A stretch of 64,000 bases of DNA from CAWJMD01 sp963845675. GTDB taxonomy: Bacteria; Actinomycetota; Actinomycetes; Actinomycetales; CAWJMD01. The stretch spans positions 1,860,001 to 1,924,000 of the forward strand of contig CAWJSX010000001.1 in the NCBI GenBank assembly GCA_963845675.1, given 5' to 3'. Below, piece by piece: positions 46,062-54,323 of this stretch. The stretch's first letter is position 1; the number at the start of each line of letters is the position of its first letter. The position numbers and the translations under genes are program-made. The notes under the pieces were generated by a model, which was given only the letters and a program-made list of their open reading frames with translations, did no database searches and was not told the origin of the DNA.

Positions 46062-46262
46062 CTCAGCGTCATGGCACGGTGCCGACCTCGACCTCGCATT
46101 GCCGCTCAAACTCGGGCGATACGGACCGCCGCGCGTGTGAGTTGTCATGTCCCGGCACGATTCTCAGGCGACGACCTGCCAAAGTGGGTTCACGTCGACC
46201 GCCCAGGACGACCCGAGCACGTGGTCGTCCCCCGGCGGCGACCACTGAGGAGGTCGGTGCGG

Positions 46263-48071
46263 ATGCGGGCTGGACGCGGTCGCCGCGACGTCGGCCTGGC
46301 CCGGGTGCGCCGGTCTCCCGCCACGTGGTTCGCCCCGGCCGTCGAGGTGGCCATCTGGTCACTCGTCGTCTTCGCCCTCAGCGTCATAGCCGTCCGGCTG
46401 CGGCTCCCCGGGAACGACGTCGCGATCTGGTGGCCGGCCGCCGCTGCGGCCGTGGTGGCGACGCTGCGGGCGCCCCCTCAGCTCCGTACGACCGTCCTGG
46501 CCGTGATCGCCGTCGTCAGCGCGTCGGCGAACGTCTTCGGTGGCCAGGAGCTCTGGGTGTCGACCGCGTTCGGGCTGGTCAACGCCGCCGAGGTCGCGGT
46601 GTTCGTGGCGGTGATGACAGCGGGTGCCCGCGCGGCGAAGCTGGACACCGTCGCCGACGTGATCCGCCTCATCGCCGCGGGGACGGGAGGTGCGGCGGTC
46701 GCGGGCGCCGGGGCGGCCGCGACGGTGACGATCGCCCTCGATGGAGAGTTCCTCGACACCATGCTCGCGATCGGGGCCTCCCACCTGTCGGCCGTGGTGC
46801 TGCTGGTCCCGCTCACACTGCCCATCCGCCGCCACCGGCCCGCTGCCTCCCTCTCGGAGGCCCTCCTCCAGAACCTGGTGCTCGTGGCCACGGTCGCCCT
46901 GGTCTTCCGGGTCGGGGGCGCCGAGCCGCTCACCTTCCTCACCCTGCTGCCGCTGATCTGGGGGGCCCTACGGCTCACGCCCCGCCTCAGCGCCGCGCAG
47001 GTGCTGTTCTCGGGCGCCCTGGTGACCGCGCTCACCGTCTTCGGGGGCGGTCCGTTCGCCGCCCGCGCCGGGGACGACCCGACCGTGGCGGCGGCCATGA
47101 TCCAGTTCTTCGTCCTCATGACGTGGGTCGTGACCATGACGCTCGCGATGGCGTCCGCAGAGCAGGGCGCGGCCCTGGAGCGACTGCGGGCGAGCGAGCA
47201 GCTGTTCCGCGGCGGCTTCAGCGACGCCATGACCGGGATGGTGCTGCTCTCGCCGCGAGCCGACGGAGACCTCGAGATCACCAACCTCAACCAGACGGCG
47301 GCCGAGGTGCTGGGCACCTCCACGAGCGAGGTGCTCGGCCGTCCACTGTCGACCCTGCTCACGCCGGGGTCGTGGTCCCGCGTCGCGCAGGGCGCTGCGA
47401 CCGTGCTGGGGGACGGCGGCGCCGGATGGCACCAGGAGCTCCAGCTGCGACGCCCCGCCGGGGGGGTTCGGTGGGTCGAGCTCGCCATGTCGCAGGTCGA
47501 GGGCATCCCCGGCGAGCACCGCGTGATCACGGCGCAGATCCACGACGTGAGCGAGCGACGCGACCTGGCCGAGCGCATGAAGCAGCTGGCGCTCCACGAC
47601 GGGCTCACCGGCCTCGCCAACCGCCTCCAGCTGCGGGACCGCCTCGACGCAGCCCTGCGCGCGCCCTCGGGACCGGGTTCGCCGGGCGTCGGCCTGATGT
47701 TCGTGGACCTGGACGGGTTCAAGCGGATCAACGACGACCACGGGCACGCGACGGGGGACGGGGTGCTCATCGAGGTCGCCCGACGACTGACTGCGGCGGT
47801 CCGCGAACGAGACCTCTGCGCCCGGATCGGGGGCGACGAGTTCGTGGTCCTCTGCCCGGACCTCGACCTCGCCGCGTTGCAGGCTGTTGTCGGACGGGTG
47901 TCACGCGTCTTCGACGAGGCGGTGGTCGTGAACGGCGTGGGGTACCACGTGGGAGCGAGCGTCGGCGTCGTGACCGGTGAGTACGGATCGCACGCGGACG
48001 AGATGCTCCGCCGCGCTGACGAGGCGATGTACGCGGCGAAGGTCTCGGGCACGCGCGTCACGTACGGCTGA
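46263..48071 (+). CDS. MASE1-PAS-GGDEF diguanylate cyclase
   Basis: The 602-residue protein starts at ATG 46263 (GAGGAGG nine bases upstream). About eight membrane helices over residues 20-300 with WSLVVFALSVIAVRLRLPGN resemble the MASE1 sensor. A PAS domain (EQLFRGGFSDAMTGMVLLSP to about 420) and a GGDEF domain follow: DGLTGLANRLQLRDRL, FVDLDGFKRINDDHGH, RIGGDEFVVL and the late DEMLRRADEAMYAAK. The intact RIGGDEF and no I-site RxxD change seen suggest active synthesis of cyclic di-GMP. No EAL domain. Confidence 0.93.
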   Translation: MRAGRGRRDVGLARVRRSPATWFAPAVEVAIWSLVVFALSVIAVRLRLPGNDVAIWWPAAAAAVVATLRAPPQLRTTVLAVIAVVSASANVFGGQELWVSTAFGLVNAAEVAVFVAVMTAGARAAKLDTVADVIRLIAAGTGGAAVAGAGAAATVTIALDGEFLDTMLAIGASHLSAVVLLVPLTLPIRRHRPAASLSEALLQNLVLVATVALVFRVGGAEPLTFLTLLPLIWGALRLTPRLSAAQVLFSGALVTALTVFGGGPFAARAGDDPTVAAAMIQFFVLMTWVVTMTLAMASAEQGAALERLRASEQLFRGGFSDAMTGMVLLSPRADGDLEITNLNQTAAEVLGTSTSEVLGRPLSTLLTPGSWSRVAQGAATVLGDGGAGWHQELQLRRPAGGVRWVELAMSQVEGIPGEHRVITAQIHDVSERRDLAERMKQLALHDGLTGLANRLQLRDRLDAALRAPSGPGSPGVGLMFVDLDGFKRINDDHGHATGDGVLIEVARRLTAAVRERDLCARIGGDEFVVLCPDLDLAALQAVVGRVSRVFDEAVVVNGVGYHVGASVGVVTGEYGSHADEMLRRADEAMYAAKVSGTRVTYG

Positions 48072-48100
48072 GAGACTCGGGGCGAGGGCAGGAGGCGCCG

Positions 48101-48931
48101 GTGCCGATCGCGTCGATGAGCGACCTGGTGGAGTCCGCGCGCGTCGGCGGCTACGCGCTCGGCTCGTTCACCGTGCTGACCCTCGAGCACGCGGAGGCGG
48201 TGGTGTCGGGGGCGTCGCGCGCCGGGCGACCCGTGGTGCTCCTGGTCACCACGAGCTGCGTCATGCACCACGGGGCGCTGGAACCGCTCGCCCGCGCGAC
48301 GATGTCGATCGCCGCGGCCTCCGACGCCGAGGTGGTCGTCGCGTTCGACCACGCGCGGTCGGACGAGCTCGTCCGCGAGGCCGTCGACCTGGGGTTCGGC
48401 GCGGTGATGTTCGACGGCACACGGCTCCCGCACGCCGAGCACGTCGACCGGGTCCGGGCGGTCGTGGAGCGCTGTCACGCCGCCGGCGTGTGGGTCGAGG
48501 CGGAGCTCGGCGAGACCGAGGGTGCCGGTGACGCGCACGCCCCCGGGGCGCAGACCGATCCTGAGTCGTCACGGGTCTTCGCGAAGGAGACCGGCGTCGA
48601 CCTGCTGGCCGTCGCCGTCGGGACGCGGCACCACAAGCGCACGCAGGACGCGACCCTCGACCTCGACCACGCGGCCGCCGTCGCCGCTGCCGCCGGGGTG
48701 CCCCTTGCGCTCCACGCGACCTCCGACGTGCCCGACGCCGAGCTCGCGGGCGTCGTCGCCGCCGGGATCGTCAAGGTCGATGTGTCGAGCCGCCTCACCG
48801 CCCCCTTCACCTCCGCCGTCCGGGCACACCTCGCCCACGCACCGGAGGCGACCGACCCGCGCTCGTACCTGTCCCTCGCCCGCGCCGCGGTGACCGCGGA
48901 GGTCACGCGGGTCCTGGGCCTGCTCGGCTGA
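48101..48931 (+). CDS. class II ketose-bisphosphate aldolase (GatY/KbaY/Fba-like)
   Basis: The 276-residue protein starts at GTG 48101 with AGGAGG in front. It has GYALGSFTVLTLEHAEAVVS, VVAFDHARSDELVREAVDLG (zinc His and catalytic Asp), WVEAELGETEGAGD, VAVGTRHHKR and KVDVSSRLTAPFTSAVRAH. The family cleaves fructose- or tagatose-1,6-bisphosphate with Zn2+. Usual LHGGSG is replaced by LHATSDVPD, so another sugar phosphate may be the substrate. A hairpin follows the stop. Confidence 0.85.
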   Translation: MPIASMSDLVESARVGGYALGSFTVLTLEHAEAVVSGASRAGRPVVLLVTTSCVMHHGALEPLARATMSIAAASDAEVVVAFDHARSDELVREAVDLGFGAVMFDGTRLPHAEHVDRVRAVVERCHAAGVWVEAELGETEGAGDAHAPGAQTDPESSRVFAKETGVDLLAVAVGTRHHKRTQDATLDLDHAAAVAAAAGVPLALHATSDVPDAELAGVVAAGIVKVDVSSRLTAPFTSAVRAHLAHAPEATDPRSYLSLARAAVTAEVTRVLGLLG

Positions 48932-48956
48932 CGCGCCGCTGGTCGCCTGTCTTGTC

Positions 48957-48973
48957 GCCCCCCTTCGGGGTGC
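48957..48973. terminator. short GC hairpin between convergent genes
   Basis: GCC-CCCC-TTC-GGGG-T-GC can pair as a GC-rich stem with one mismatch after the aldolase stop (48931) and before the stop of the convergent methyltransferase (48983). No T-tract. Confidence 0.4.
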
Positions 48974-48982
48974 GGGTAGTCG

Positions 48983-49766
48983 TCAGACCGTCCCGCGTAC
49001 CGCCCAGGCTCGGGCCGTCAGCCGGATGGTGCCGTCGTCCGCGGTCGGAAGCCGTTCCCGCACAGCGTCGCGCAGCCGGTTCCGCTGCGGTTCGTCCAGG
49101 GAGGCGATGTACGACGGCGCGACGCCCTGCCCGCCCAGGAACGGGGTCCAGTAGTCGTCGAAGTCGACGAAGTCGGTCGGTACGTCGATGGCGAGGGTCT
49201 CGACACCGTCGAGTCCTGGCGCACCGAACAGCGACTCGAGGTGATCGGGGCGGCAGGTCGCGAAGCGGCGACCTTGGTGCAGCTCGGACGCCGACTGGTC
49301 CAAGGACACGGCCGTGTCCCAGAAGCGCCGGATCATCTGCATCTCGCCCGGGTAGTCCCACACGTAGGCGGCGACCACGCCGTCCGTCGCCGCGACGCGG
49401 TGCATCTCACGCATGGCGCGAACCTGGTCGGGGACGAAGTTGAGCACAAGACCCGAGACCACCGTGTCGAAGGAGTCGTCCTCAGCGGCGATGTCCTGGG
49501 CGTCGCCGACCTCGAAGGTGGCGACGCCGGACGCGAGCCGTCGCGGGCGTGGTCGACGAAGGCTGCGGACGGGTCCACACCGACCAGCGCGTCGGCGACG
49601 CCTCGTGGACGATGCTCTCGCTCAACGCGCCCGTCCCGCAGCCGACATCCAGCCATCCGCCGCCCGGCGGACGGTCGAGCCACTCGATGAACCGCGGCGC
49701 GACCCGGCTGCTCCACCGGCCCATGAACGGCTCGTAGCTCTCCCCGACCGACCAGACGTCCGCCAT
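48983..49766 (-). CDS. SAM-dependent methyltransferase, class I (two frameshifts)
   Basis: Reconstruction from ATG 49766 gives about 261 residues: SYEPFMGRWSSRVAPRFIEW, the SAM-binding WLDVGCGTGALSESI, then in other frames LVGVDPSAAFVDHARD, VATFEVGDAQDIAAEDDSFD and LNFVPDQVRAMREMHRVAAT. This is the Methyltransf_11/UbiE-like pattern with the D-x-G-C-G-T-G motif. Breaks lie near 49600 and 49540. Substrate unknown. Confidence 0.83.
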
Positions 49767-49950
49767 GCCCTTCACCGTAGGACGGCGCCGCCCACCTGGG
49801 TCGCGAAACGGCGCGTTCTGGGTCCCGCAGGACGTTCCGGACACCGGTGCACGCCCTTCAGCGGCGGGGGACCTTCAGCCCTGGCGGGACGAGCGCTGCG
49901 GTCGGAGGGTGAGCCGGTCAGCCAGCCGAAGAGAATGAGGAGGAGAGGCC

Positions 49951-50331
49951 ATGAAGGTCGCCGAGGTGATCAGCACCGCGCGGGACGCGGTCACGGTCAA
50001 GCGGGTGTTCGCCGAGCCCTACGAGACGGACGGGGTGACGGTGATCGCCGCCGCCTCCGTGGCAGGCGGGGCCGGTGGTGGCTCCGGGCACGACGAGGAG
50101 GGCCAGGAGGGCGAGGGTGGCGGCTTCGGGGTCAACGCCCGACCGGCCGGCGTCTACGTGATCAAGGGCGACAAGGTCACCTGGCTGCCCGCGGTCGACC
50201 CCAACAAGGTGATCGCGGTGCTCGGCGTCGTGGCAGTCGTCTACCTGCTCACCAAGCCGCGGCGGCACCGGGCACGACAGCCGGCCGAGGCCCCGGCGCG
50301 CAGACCGTGGATGCGGCACGCCGCCGGGTGA
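49951..50331 (+). CDS. GerW/YtfJ-family protein with C-terminal helix
   Basis: The 126-residue protein starts MKVAEVISTARDAVTVKRVF and continues AEPYETDGVTVIAAASVAGG, a Gly-rich loop, GGFGVNARPAGVYVIKGDKV and one membrane helix KVIAVLGVVAVVYLLTK. It matches the GerW (YtfJ) family named from Bacillus spore proteins, but such proteins are common in non-sporulating actinobacteria. AGGAG precedes ATG 49951. Confidence 0.85.
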   Translation: MKVAEVISTARDAVTVKRVFAEPYETDGVTVIAAASVAGGAGGGSGHDEEGQEGEGGGFGVNARPAGVYVIKGDKVTWLPAVDPNKVIAVLGVVAVVYLLTKPRRHRARQPAEAPARRPWMRHAAG

Positions 50332-50498
50332 GGGACGGGTACGCCACGCGCCCGATCTCGCGCGATATGGCGTGTTCTCGGTGTCGTGAGCCGTTGCGGG
50401 GACCGACGACACGCCGTAGCGCGGAGTGCGGGGCAAACCGAGGCGGCTGCCGCGACGAACACCCGCGCGTTCCGGTCGACGACAAGAGGTGGGGTGCC

Positions 50499-50807
50499 GT
50501 GCACGTGCAGCGACTGCCAGGCCCCTCCTTCTCGCAGTGGGAGTGGCAGGAGAGCGGCCTGTGCCGCGGCGCCGACGAGCACCTGTTCATCGGGCCGGAC
50601 CGCGAGGGCGCTGCGCTCCGTCACCGCCGCGAGGCCCAGGCCACGTTGATCTGCCGGCGATGTCCGGTGCTGGACGAGTGTCGCGAGCACGCCCTCACCG
50701 TCCGCGAGCCTCACGGGGTCTGGGGCGGCATGGGCGAGCGGGATCGCGAGGCGCTGATCCTTCGGCGTACGACGCCGCCCGCGGGGGATCGACAGCCGAC
50801 CGAGTAG
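50499..50807 (+). CDS. WhiB-family iron-sulfur regulator
   Basis: The 102-residue protein has the four Fe-S cysteines at about 22, 52, 55 and 61 (C...C-x2-C-x5-C) in LCRGADEHLF, ICRRCPVLDECREHAL, then the GVWGGMGERDREAL turn and a basic end. WhiB proteins are actinobacterial redox or NO-sensing regulators that act with the main sigma factor. The GTG at 50499 is chosen because AGAGGTGGGG precedes it; an in-frame ATG 50367 would add an Arg-rich N-terminus with extra cysteines and no family match. Confidence 0.9.
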   Translation: MHVQRLPGPSFSQWEWQESGLCRGADEHLFIGPDREGAALRHRREAQATLICRRCPVLDECREHALTVREPHGVWGGMGERDREALILRRTTPPAGDRQPTE

Positions 50808-50818
50808 CACCAGACTGC

Positions 50819-50857
50819 AGAAGTGGGGCACACGAGCCTCCCGGCTGCCCCACTTCT
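50819..50857 (+). terminator. stem-loop after whiB
   Basis: AGAAGTGGGGCA (50819-50830) and TGCCCCACTTCT (50846-50857) form a perfect 12-bp stem with a 15-nt loop, twelve bases after the whiB stop and before the convergent DUF1003 stop. It can work in both directions. Confidence 0.75.
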
Positions 50858-50894
50858 CACATCTCGCGGACGGCTGACCGCGGCGGCTCGGTCA

Positions 50895-51293
50895 TCAGCG
50901 AGCGTCGTCCGCCTGCATCCGGCGATGCATCTCGGTGGTCAGCACGTGGATCTGTCGGGTCAGCTCGGTGTTGGTCCGCAGCTCCAGCTCGGACTCGAGG
51001 AAGTCGTGGTCGGCCTTGGCCTGCTGGAAGGCCGCCTGACGGTTCTGGCCGATCATGACGAACGTGGACAGGAAGATCGCCTCGAGCGAGACGATCAGGG
51101 TCAGGGTCGGCCACGGGCTCCTCTCGAGCACCAGCATCCACACGACGAACGCCACGACGTGCACGTAGACGAACGGCATCGACCCCGCGAAGGACGTGAT
51201 GCGGTCGGCGAGCTTGAGCTGGATGTCGTCGGCGCGCCGGCGCAGGTGCTCGGTGACGACCGGGTGGTGCGGCCGGGTGGGTGTGGCGGTCAT
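50895..51293 (-). CDS. DUF1003 membrane protein
   Basis: The 132-residue protein starts at ATG 51293 (GAGGAG five bases in front). It has helices at about 40-60 and 65-90 around SMPFVYVHVVAFVVWMLVLE and SPWPTLTLIVSLEAIFLSTF, followed by MIGQNRQAAFQQAKADHDF, the invariant Q-N-R-Q/A-x-x-D-R-like motif of DUF1003, and a helix of about 35 residues. Function unknown. Its gene is immediately downstream of, but spaced from, the oxidoreductase. Confidence 0.88.
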   Translation of the reverse strand: MTATPTRPHHPVVTEHLRRRADDIQLKLADRITSFAGSMPFVYVHVVAFVVWMLVLERSPWPTLTLIVSLEAIFLSTFVMIGQNRQAAFQQAKADHDFLESELELRTNTELTRQIHVLTTEMHRRMQADDAR

Positions 51294-51372
51294 GGCGACT
51301 CCTCGAAGGGTGCGAGCGCAGCGAGTCAAGCATGAGCGCACGCCGGAGCGGCGGGTCGCGACACCGCCGAGG

Positions 51373-52431
51373 TCACCCCTCCATGACACCCCAGGGCTCG
51401 ACCTCGGTCGTCACCGCCGCGGCCGTCTCGGCAGCCTCGTCGATGGCGAGCGAGATCAGGTGGTCCTGCGCCGCGGCCCTGAGCGGGTAGGGCGGGGGAC
51501 CCTCGCCACGTACCCACGCGGCCATGCTGTCCAGCAGCGTCGCGATCGCGATCTCCTCGTCGTTCCACCGGTTGCCCACGTACGGGTTCCGGAACACCAC
51601 GTCGGAACCGAACGCGATGTGGTCGGTGTCGAAACCGTCCAGGTCGAGGTCGTAGCCGGTCTGGCGGCGCACCAGCGGCGTACGGACCACCGTCCGGGGA
51701 GCGACCAGCCGCACCACCTCGTCGTCGCGCAGCTCGCCGTGGGTCCCGCGCACGAGGATGCGCCGGAACCTCAGCTGGTTGTGCCACTGGTTGTCGGTGA
51801 AGTCGTAGAGCCCGGACTGGCCGTCACCGAAGTCGAGGGTGGCGATCGTCGTCGTCGCCGGCTTCGGGTCCGGGTCGTCCGTCCAGCCGTCGCGGTCGAG
51901 CGGGTCCACGAGTGGCGCGGTCGTTCTCGTGGCTCTCACGGTCACCGGCCCGTACCCGACGCCCAGCAGTCCCCGCATCAGCGACACCGCGTGGTACCCG
52001 TGCGTGGACGAGACCTGCACCTGCGTGGGCGTGCCGATCGCCCCCGAACGCACCACGGCAGACCTCGCTGCGTGGGCCGGCACCAGGCCGTACTGCTCGG
52101 CCACCTGCACCAGCCCCGACGACCCCACCTCGGCCCACTGTTCGCACAACCCGACCAGGTCGGGGGCCGGTGGCGTCTCGGCCAGCACCGGCACACCGGC
52201 CGCGACGACCTCAGAGACCAGCCCCGGGGTCGCGTCCCAGGGAACAGCCGTGACGACGAAGTCCGGCCGGGCCGTTCGCAGGCACTCGTCGAGCGACTCG
52301 AAAGCAGGCACCTCCAACGCGCGCGGCGAACGCACCACGGCCCCTGCGCACGTCACGTCGGGCAGCGACTCAGCCAGTCGCCAGAAGAACTCGGCGCGCC
52401 AGCCGGCGCCAACCGTCACGAAGGAGGTCAC
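51373..52431 (-). CDS. Gfo/Idh/MocA-family oxidoreductase
   Basis: The 352-residue protein starts at GTG 52431. The Rossmann start VTSFVTVGAGWRAEFFWRLA is a variant of G-x-G-x-x-x, followed by PDFVVTAVPWDATPGLVSEV, AAGVPVLAETPPAP (the E-x-P loop with E of E-K-P) and a C-terminal beta-sheet domain with TLDFGDGQSGLYDF. The usual active-site Lys of EKP is replaced by Thr (ETP), so normal dehydrogenase activity may be altered. Substrate is probably a sugar or inositol derivative. Confidence 0.8.
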   Translation of the reverse strand: MTSFVTVGAGWRAEFFWRLAESLPDVTCAGAVVRSPRALEVPAFESLDECLRTARPDFVVTAVPWDATPGLVSEVVAAGVPVLAETPPAPDLVGLCEQWAEVGSSGLVQVAEQYGLVPAHAARSAVVRSGAIGTPTQVQVSSTHGYHAVSLMRGLLGVGYGPVTVRATRTTAPLVDPLDRDGWTDDPDPKPATTTIATLDFGDGQSGLYDFTDNQWHNQLRFRRILVRGTHGELRDDEVVRLVAPRTVVRTPLVRRQTGYDLDLDGFDTDHIAFGSDVVFRNPYVGNRWNDEEIAIATLLDSMAAWVRGEGPPPYPLRAAAQDHLISLAIDEAAETAAAVTTEVEPWGVMEG

Positions 52432-52472
52432 CGGCCGGACGCTAGCAGCGGTGTCCGGCCGGCTCCCCACGC

Positions 52473-53372
52473 TCAGTGCACCGTCAGCGACACCACGTCG
52501 GGTCGCCCGTAGTGCCCCACGGGGTCGATCATCCGGCGCCCTGCGGCGATCCGGTCGAGGTCGAGCGTGGCGGCGACCGTCCCGGCCCGGGCGACGAGCG
52601 GACCCTCGAGCACGTCCCCTCCGGGCGCAACGATGGTGCTGTTGCCCCGCGACATGACGTCGCTCTCGTCGCCGTACATGTCGTCGGCGCCCGGCAGGTC
52701 ACGAGGGACGTCGGCGCCGGTGAGGAATGCGGTGACGCCGACGACGAACACCTGCCCCTCCTTGGCGTTGTGCCGCATCGTCGACAGCCACGCGTCACTG
52801 TTGTCCCACGTCGGCGCCAGCAGCACGTCGATGCCCTTCTCGTACAGGGCCGCTCGGGCGAGCGGCATGTAGTTCTCCCAGCAGATCAGCGACCCGACCT
52901 TCACGCCGTGGATGTCCACGACCACCAAGGTGCTCTCCTGGCCGTTGCCCCAGATGAGCCGCTCCGCGCCGGTCGGCACCAGCTTGCGGTGCACGGCCGC
53001 GATCTCACCGCGGTCGCTGACGTACACCACGGCGTTGTACAGCGTTCCCGATGCGCTCCGCTCCGTGATGCCGAGGGCAACCCAGACGCCCGCGGACTCC
53101 GCTGCGGCACGGACCTTGTCGAGACCGTTGTCTTCCAGGTCGACAGCCTGGGACTCGAACCGGGCGTACCACTCGGGCTCGCTCCACGGCTTGCTGCGCC
53201 AGACCCAGTCCGGGTAGCCGGGGACGAAGGACTCCGGGAAGACGACGAGGTCCGCCCCGTCGGCACCCGCTCGGGTCACGTGGTCCACCACGAGGTCGAG
53301 CGTGCCCTCGCGGTCGAGGTAGGCGGGCGTCGCCTGCACCGCGACGACACGGAACTCGCCCCGCGCGCTCAT
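52473..53372 (-). CDS. nitrilase-family carbon-nitrogen hydrolase
   Basis: The 299-residue enzyme has the catalytic triad E47 (VVFPESFVPGYPDWVW), K130 (HRKLVPTG) and C164 (LICWENYMPLARAALYEKG). FPESFVPGYPDW and CWENYMPL are typical of true nitrilases rather than amidases or NAD synthase domains; GYPDW, SGNSTIVAP-like RGNSTIVAPGGDVL follow. The enzyme probably hydrolyses a nitrile to acid and ammonia. It is translated with the upstream methyltransferase (ATGA overlap). Confidence 0.92.
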   Translation of the reverse strand: MSARGEFRVVAVQATPAYLDREGTLDLVVDHVTRAGADGADLVVFPESFVPGYPDWVWRSKPWSEPEWYARFESQAVDLEDNGLDKVRAAAESAGVWVALGITERSASGTLYNAVVYVSDRGEIAAVHRKLVPTGAERLIWGNGQESTLVVVDIHGVKVGSLICWENYMPLARAALYEKGIDVLLAPTWDNSDAWLSTMRHNAKEGQVFVVGVTAFLTGADVPRDLPGADDMYGDESDVMSRGNSTIVAPGGDVLEGPLVARAGTVAATLDLDRIAAGRRMIDPVGHYGRPDVVSLTVH

Positions 53373-54220
53373 CGCGTCGCTCCGGCGACCACGAGCTCGC
53401 ACGGTCCGACGAAGCCGTCGGCGGTGTCGAACTGCCCGAGGGCCGTCTCGATCTCGGCCCAGACGTCGTCCTGCTCGTCGGACGCCAGGCTCCCGAGCAT
53501 CTGGTGCAGTGCACCGAACGACTCGCGCTCGAACCGCACGCACTCGGACGCCGAGGCCAGACGCACCGGGGCGTCGACCACCTCGACCGTGACGTCGCGG
53601 AAGCCGGCGGAGGTGAGTTCGCGCTCCAGCACGTCGGGATCGGCAAGGCTGAACGGACCGGGCTGCCCTGGCGCCGGGGCCGGCAGCTGCGCCCGCTCCC
53701 GGATGATCGACACGGGCACCGAGAAGAAGCCGTTGGCCGCGGCCGTCGAGTAGGTGATCGTGGCGAACCGGCCGTCGTCGCGCAGCGCGTGCCGGATCCC
53801 GGTGAGGGCCGCCTGACGGTCCGGGAAGTAGATCAGGCCCACACGCGAGACCGCCGCGTCGAAGCTCTCGGCCGGGAGCTGGTCGAGCCGCTCGCCGTCG
53901 AGCTCGAGCGTGGAGACGTTGTCGACGCCGGCGGCCCTCGCCGCGACTGATACGTGCTGCAGGATCGCGGGCGACAGGTCCGTGGCGAGCACACAACCCT
54001 GCCGGCCGACCCGTCGGGCCGCAGCGATGCTCTGGCCCCCGGCTCCGGCCGCCACGTCGAGCACCCGGTCACCGCTCCCCACCGCGGCGAGGTCGAGCAT
54101 GCGCTCCGTCGCCCCGCCGAGCCAGCTCTCGAGCAGCGGCGACCAGTCGTTCCAGCCGCCGGCGTACTCCTCCCACTGCTGCCGGGTGGTCCTCTTGTAC
54201 CGAGTCGCGTCGAATGTCAT
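53369..54220 (-). CDS. SAM-dependent class I methyltransferase
   Basis: The 283-residue enzyme has RVLDVAAGAGGQSIAAARRV (SAM loop, G-x-G-x-G-like), LATDLSPAILQHVSVAARAA (acidic loop), LELDGERLDQLPAESFDAAV and SRVGLIYFPDRQAAL. It is UbiE/COQ5-like. AGGAAAGGA precedes ATG 54220. It is the first gene of a two-gene unit with the nitrilase and is divergent from a large ATPase gene. The pair could act on a nitrile-containing metabolite (inference). Confidence 0.88.
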   Translation of the reverse strand: MTFDATRYKRTTRQQWEEYAGGWNDWSPLLESWLGGATERMLDLAAVGSGDRVLDVAAGAGGQSIAAARRVGRQGCVLATDLSPAILQHVSVAARAAGVDNVSTLELDGERLDQLPAESFDAAVSRVGLIYFPDRQAALTGIRHALRDDGRFATITYSTAAANGFFSVPVSIIRERAQLPAPAPGQPGPFSLADPDVLERELTSAGFRDVTVEVVDAPVRLASASECVRFERESFGALHQMLGSLASDEQDDVWAEIETALGQFDTADGFVGPCELVVAGATR

Positions 54221-54276
54221 CGGATCGTCCTTTCCTGGAGGTGACATCCTTGAGGCGCTAGGAGCCGGTGCTGTTC

Positions 54277-54295
54277 CGCCAGATCCGATCTGGCG
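54277..54295. promoter_or_regulatory. perfect 19-bp palindrome between divergent genes
   Basis: CGCCAGATC-C-GATCTGGCG: 9-bp perfect arms with a 1-nt centre. It lies 57 bases upstream of the methyltransferase ATG and 29 bases upstream of the ATPase ATG, so a protein bound here could control both directions. Confidence 0.7.
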
Positions 54296-54323
54296 ATCCG
54301 CCGAAACCCGTCTGGAGGACGCC

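Noticed and set aside
46062..46262. Small RNA or leader gene before the diguanylate cyclase
   Set aside because: Only a 5-bp GGCAC/GTGCC hairpin was seen; no clear promoter, start or terminator set.
50367..50498. Longer WhiB from ATG 50367 with extra N-terminal cysteines
   Set aside because: The added part has no family match and the GTG at 50499 has a good ribosome-binding site.
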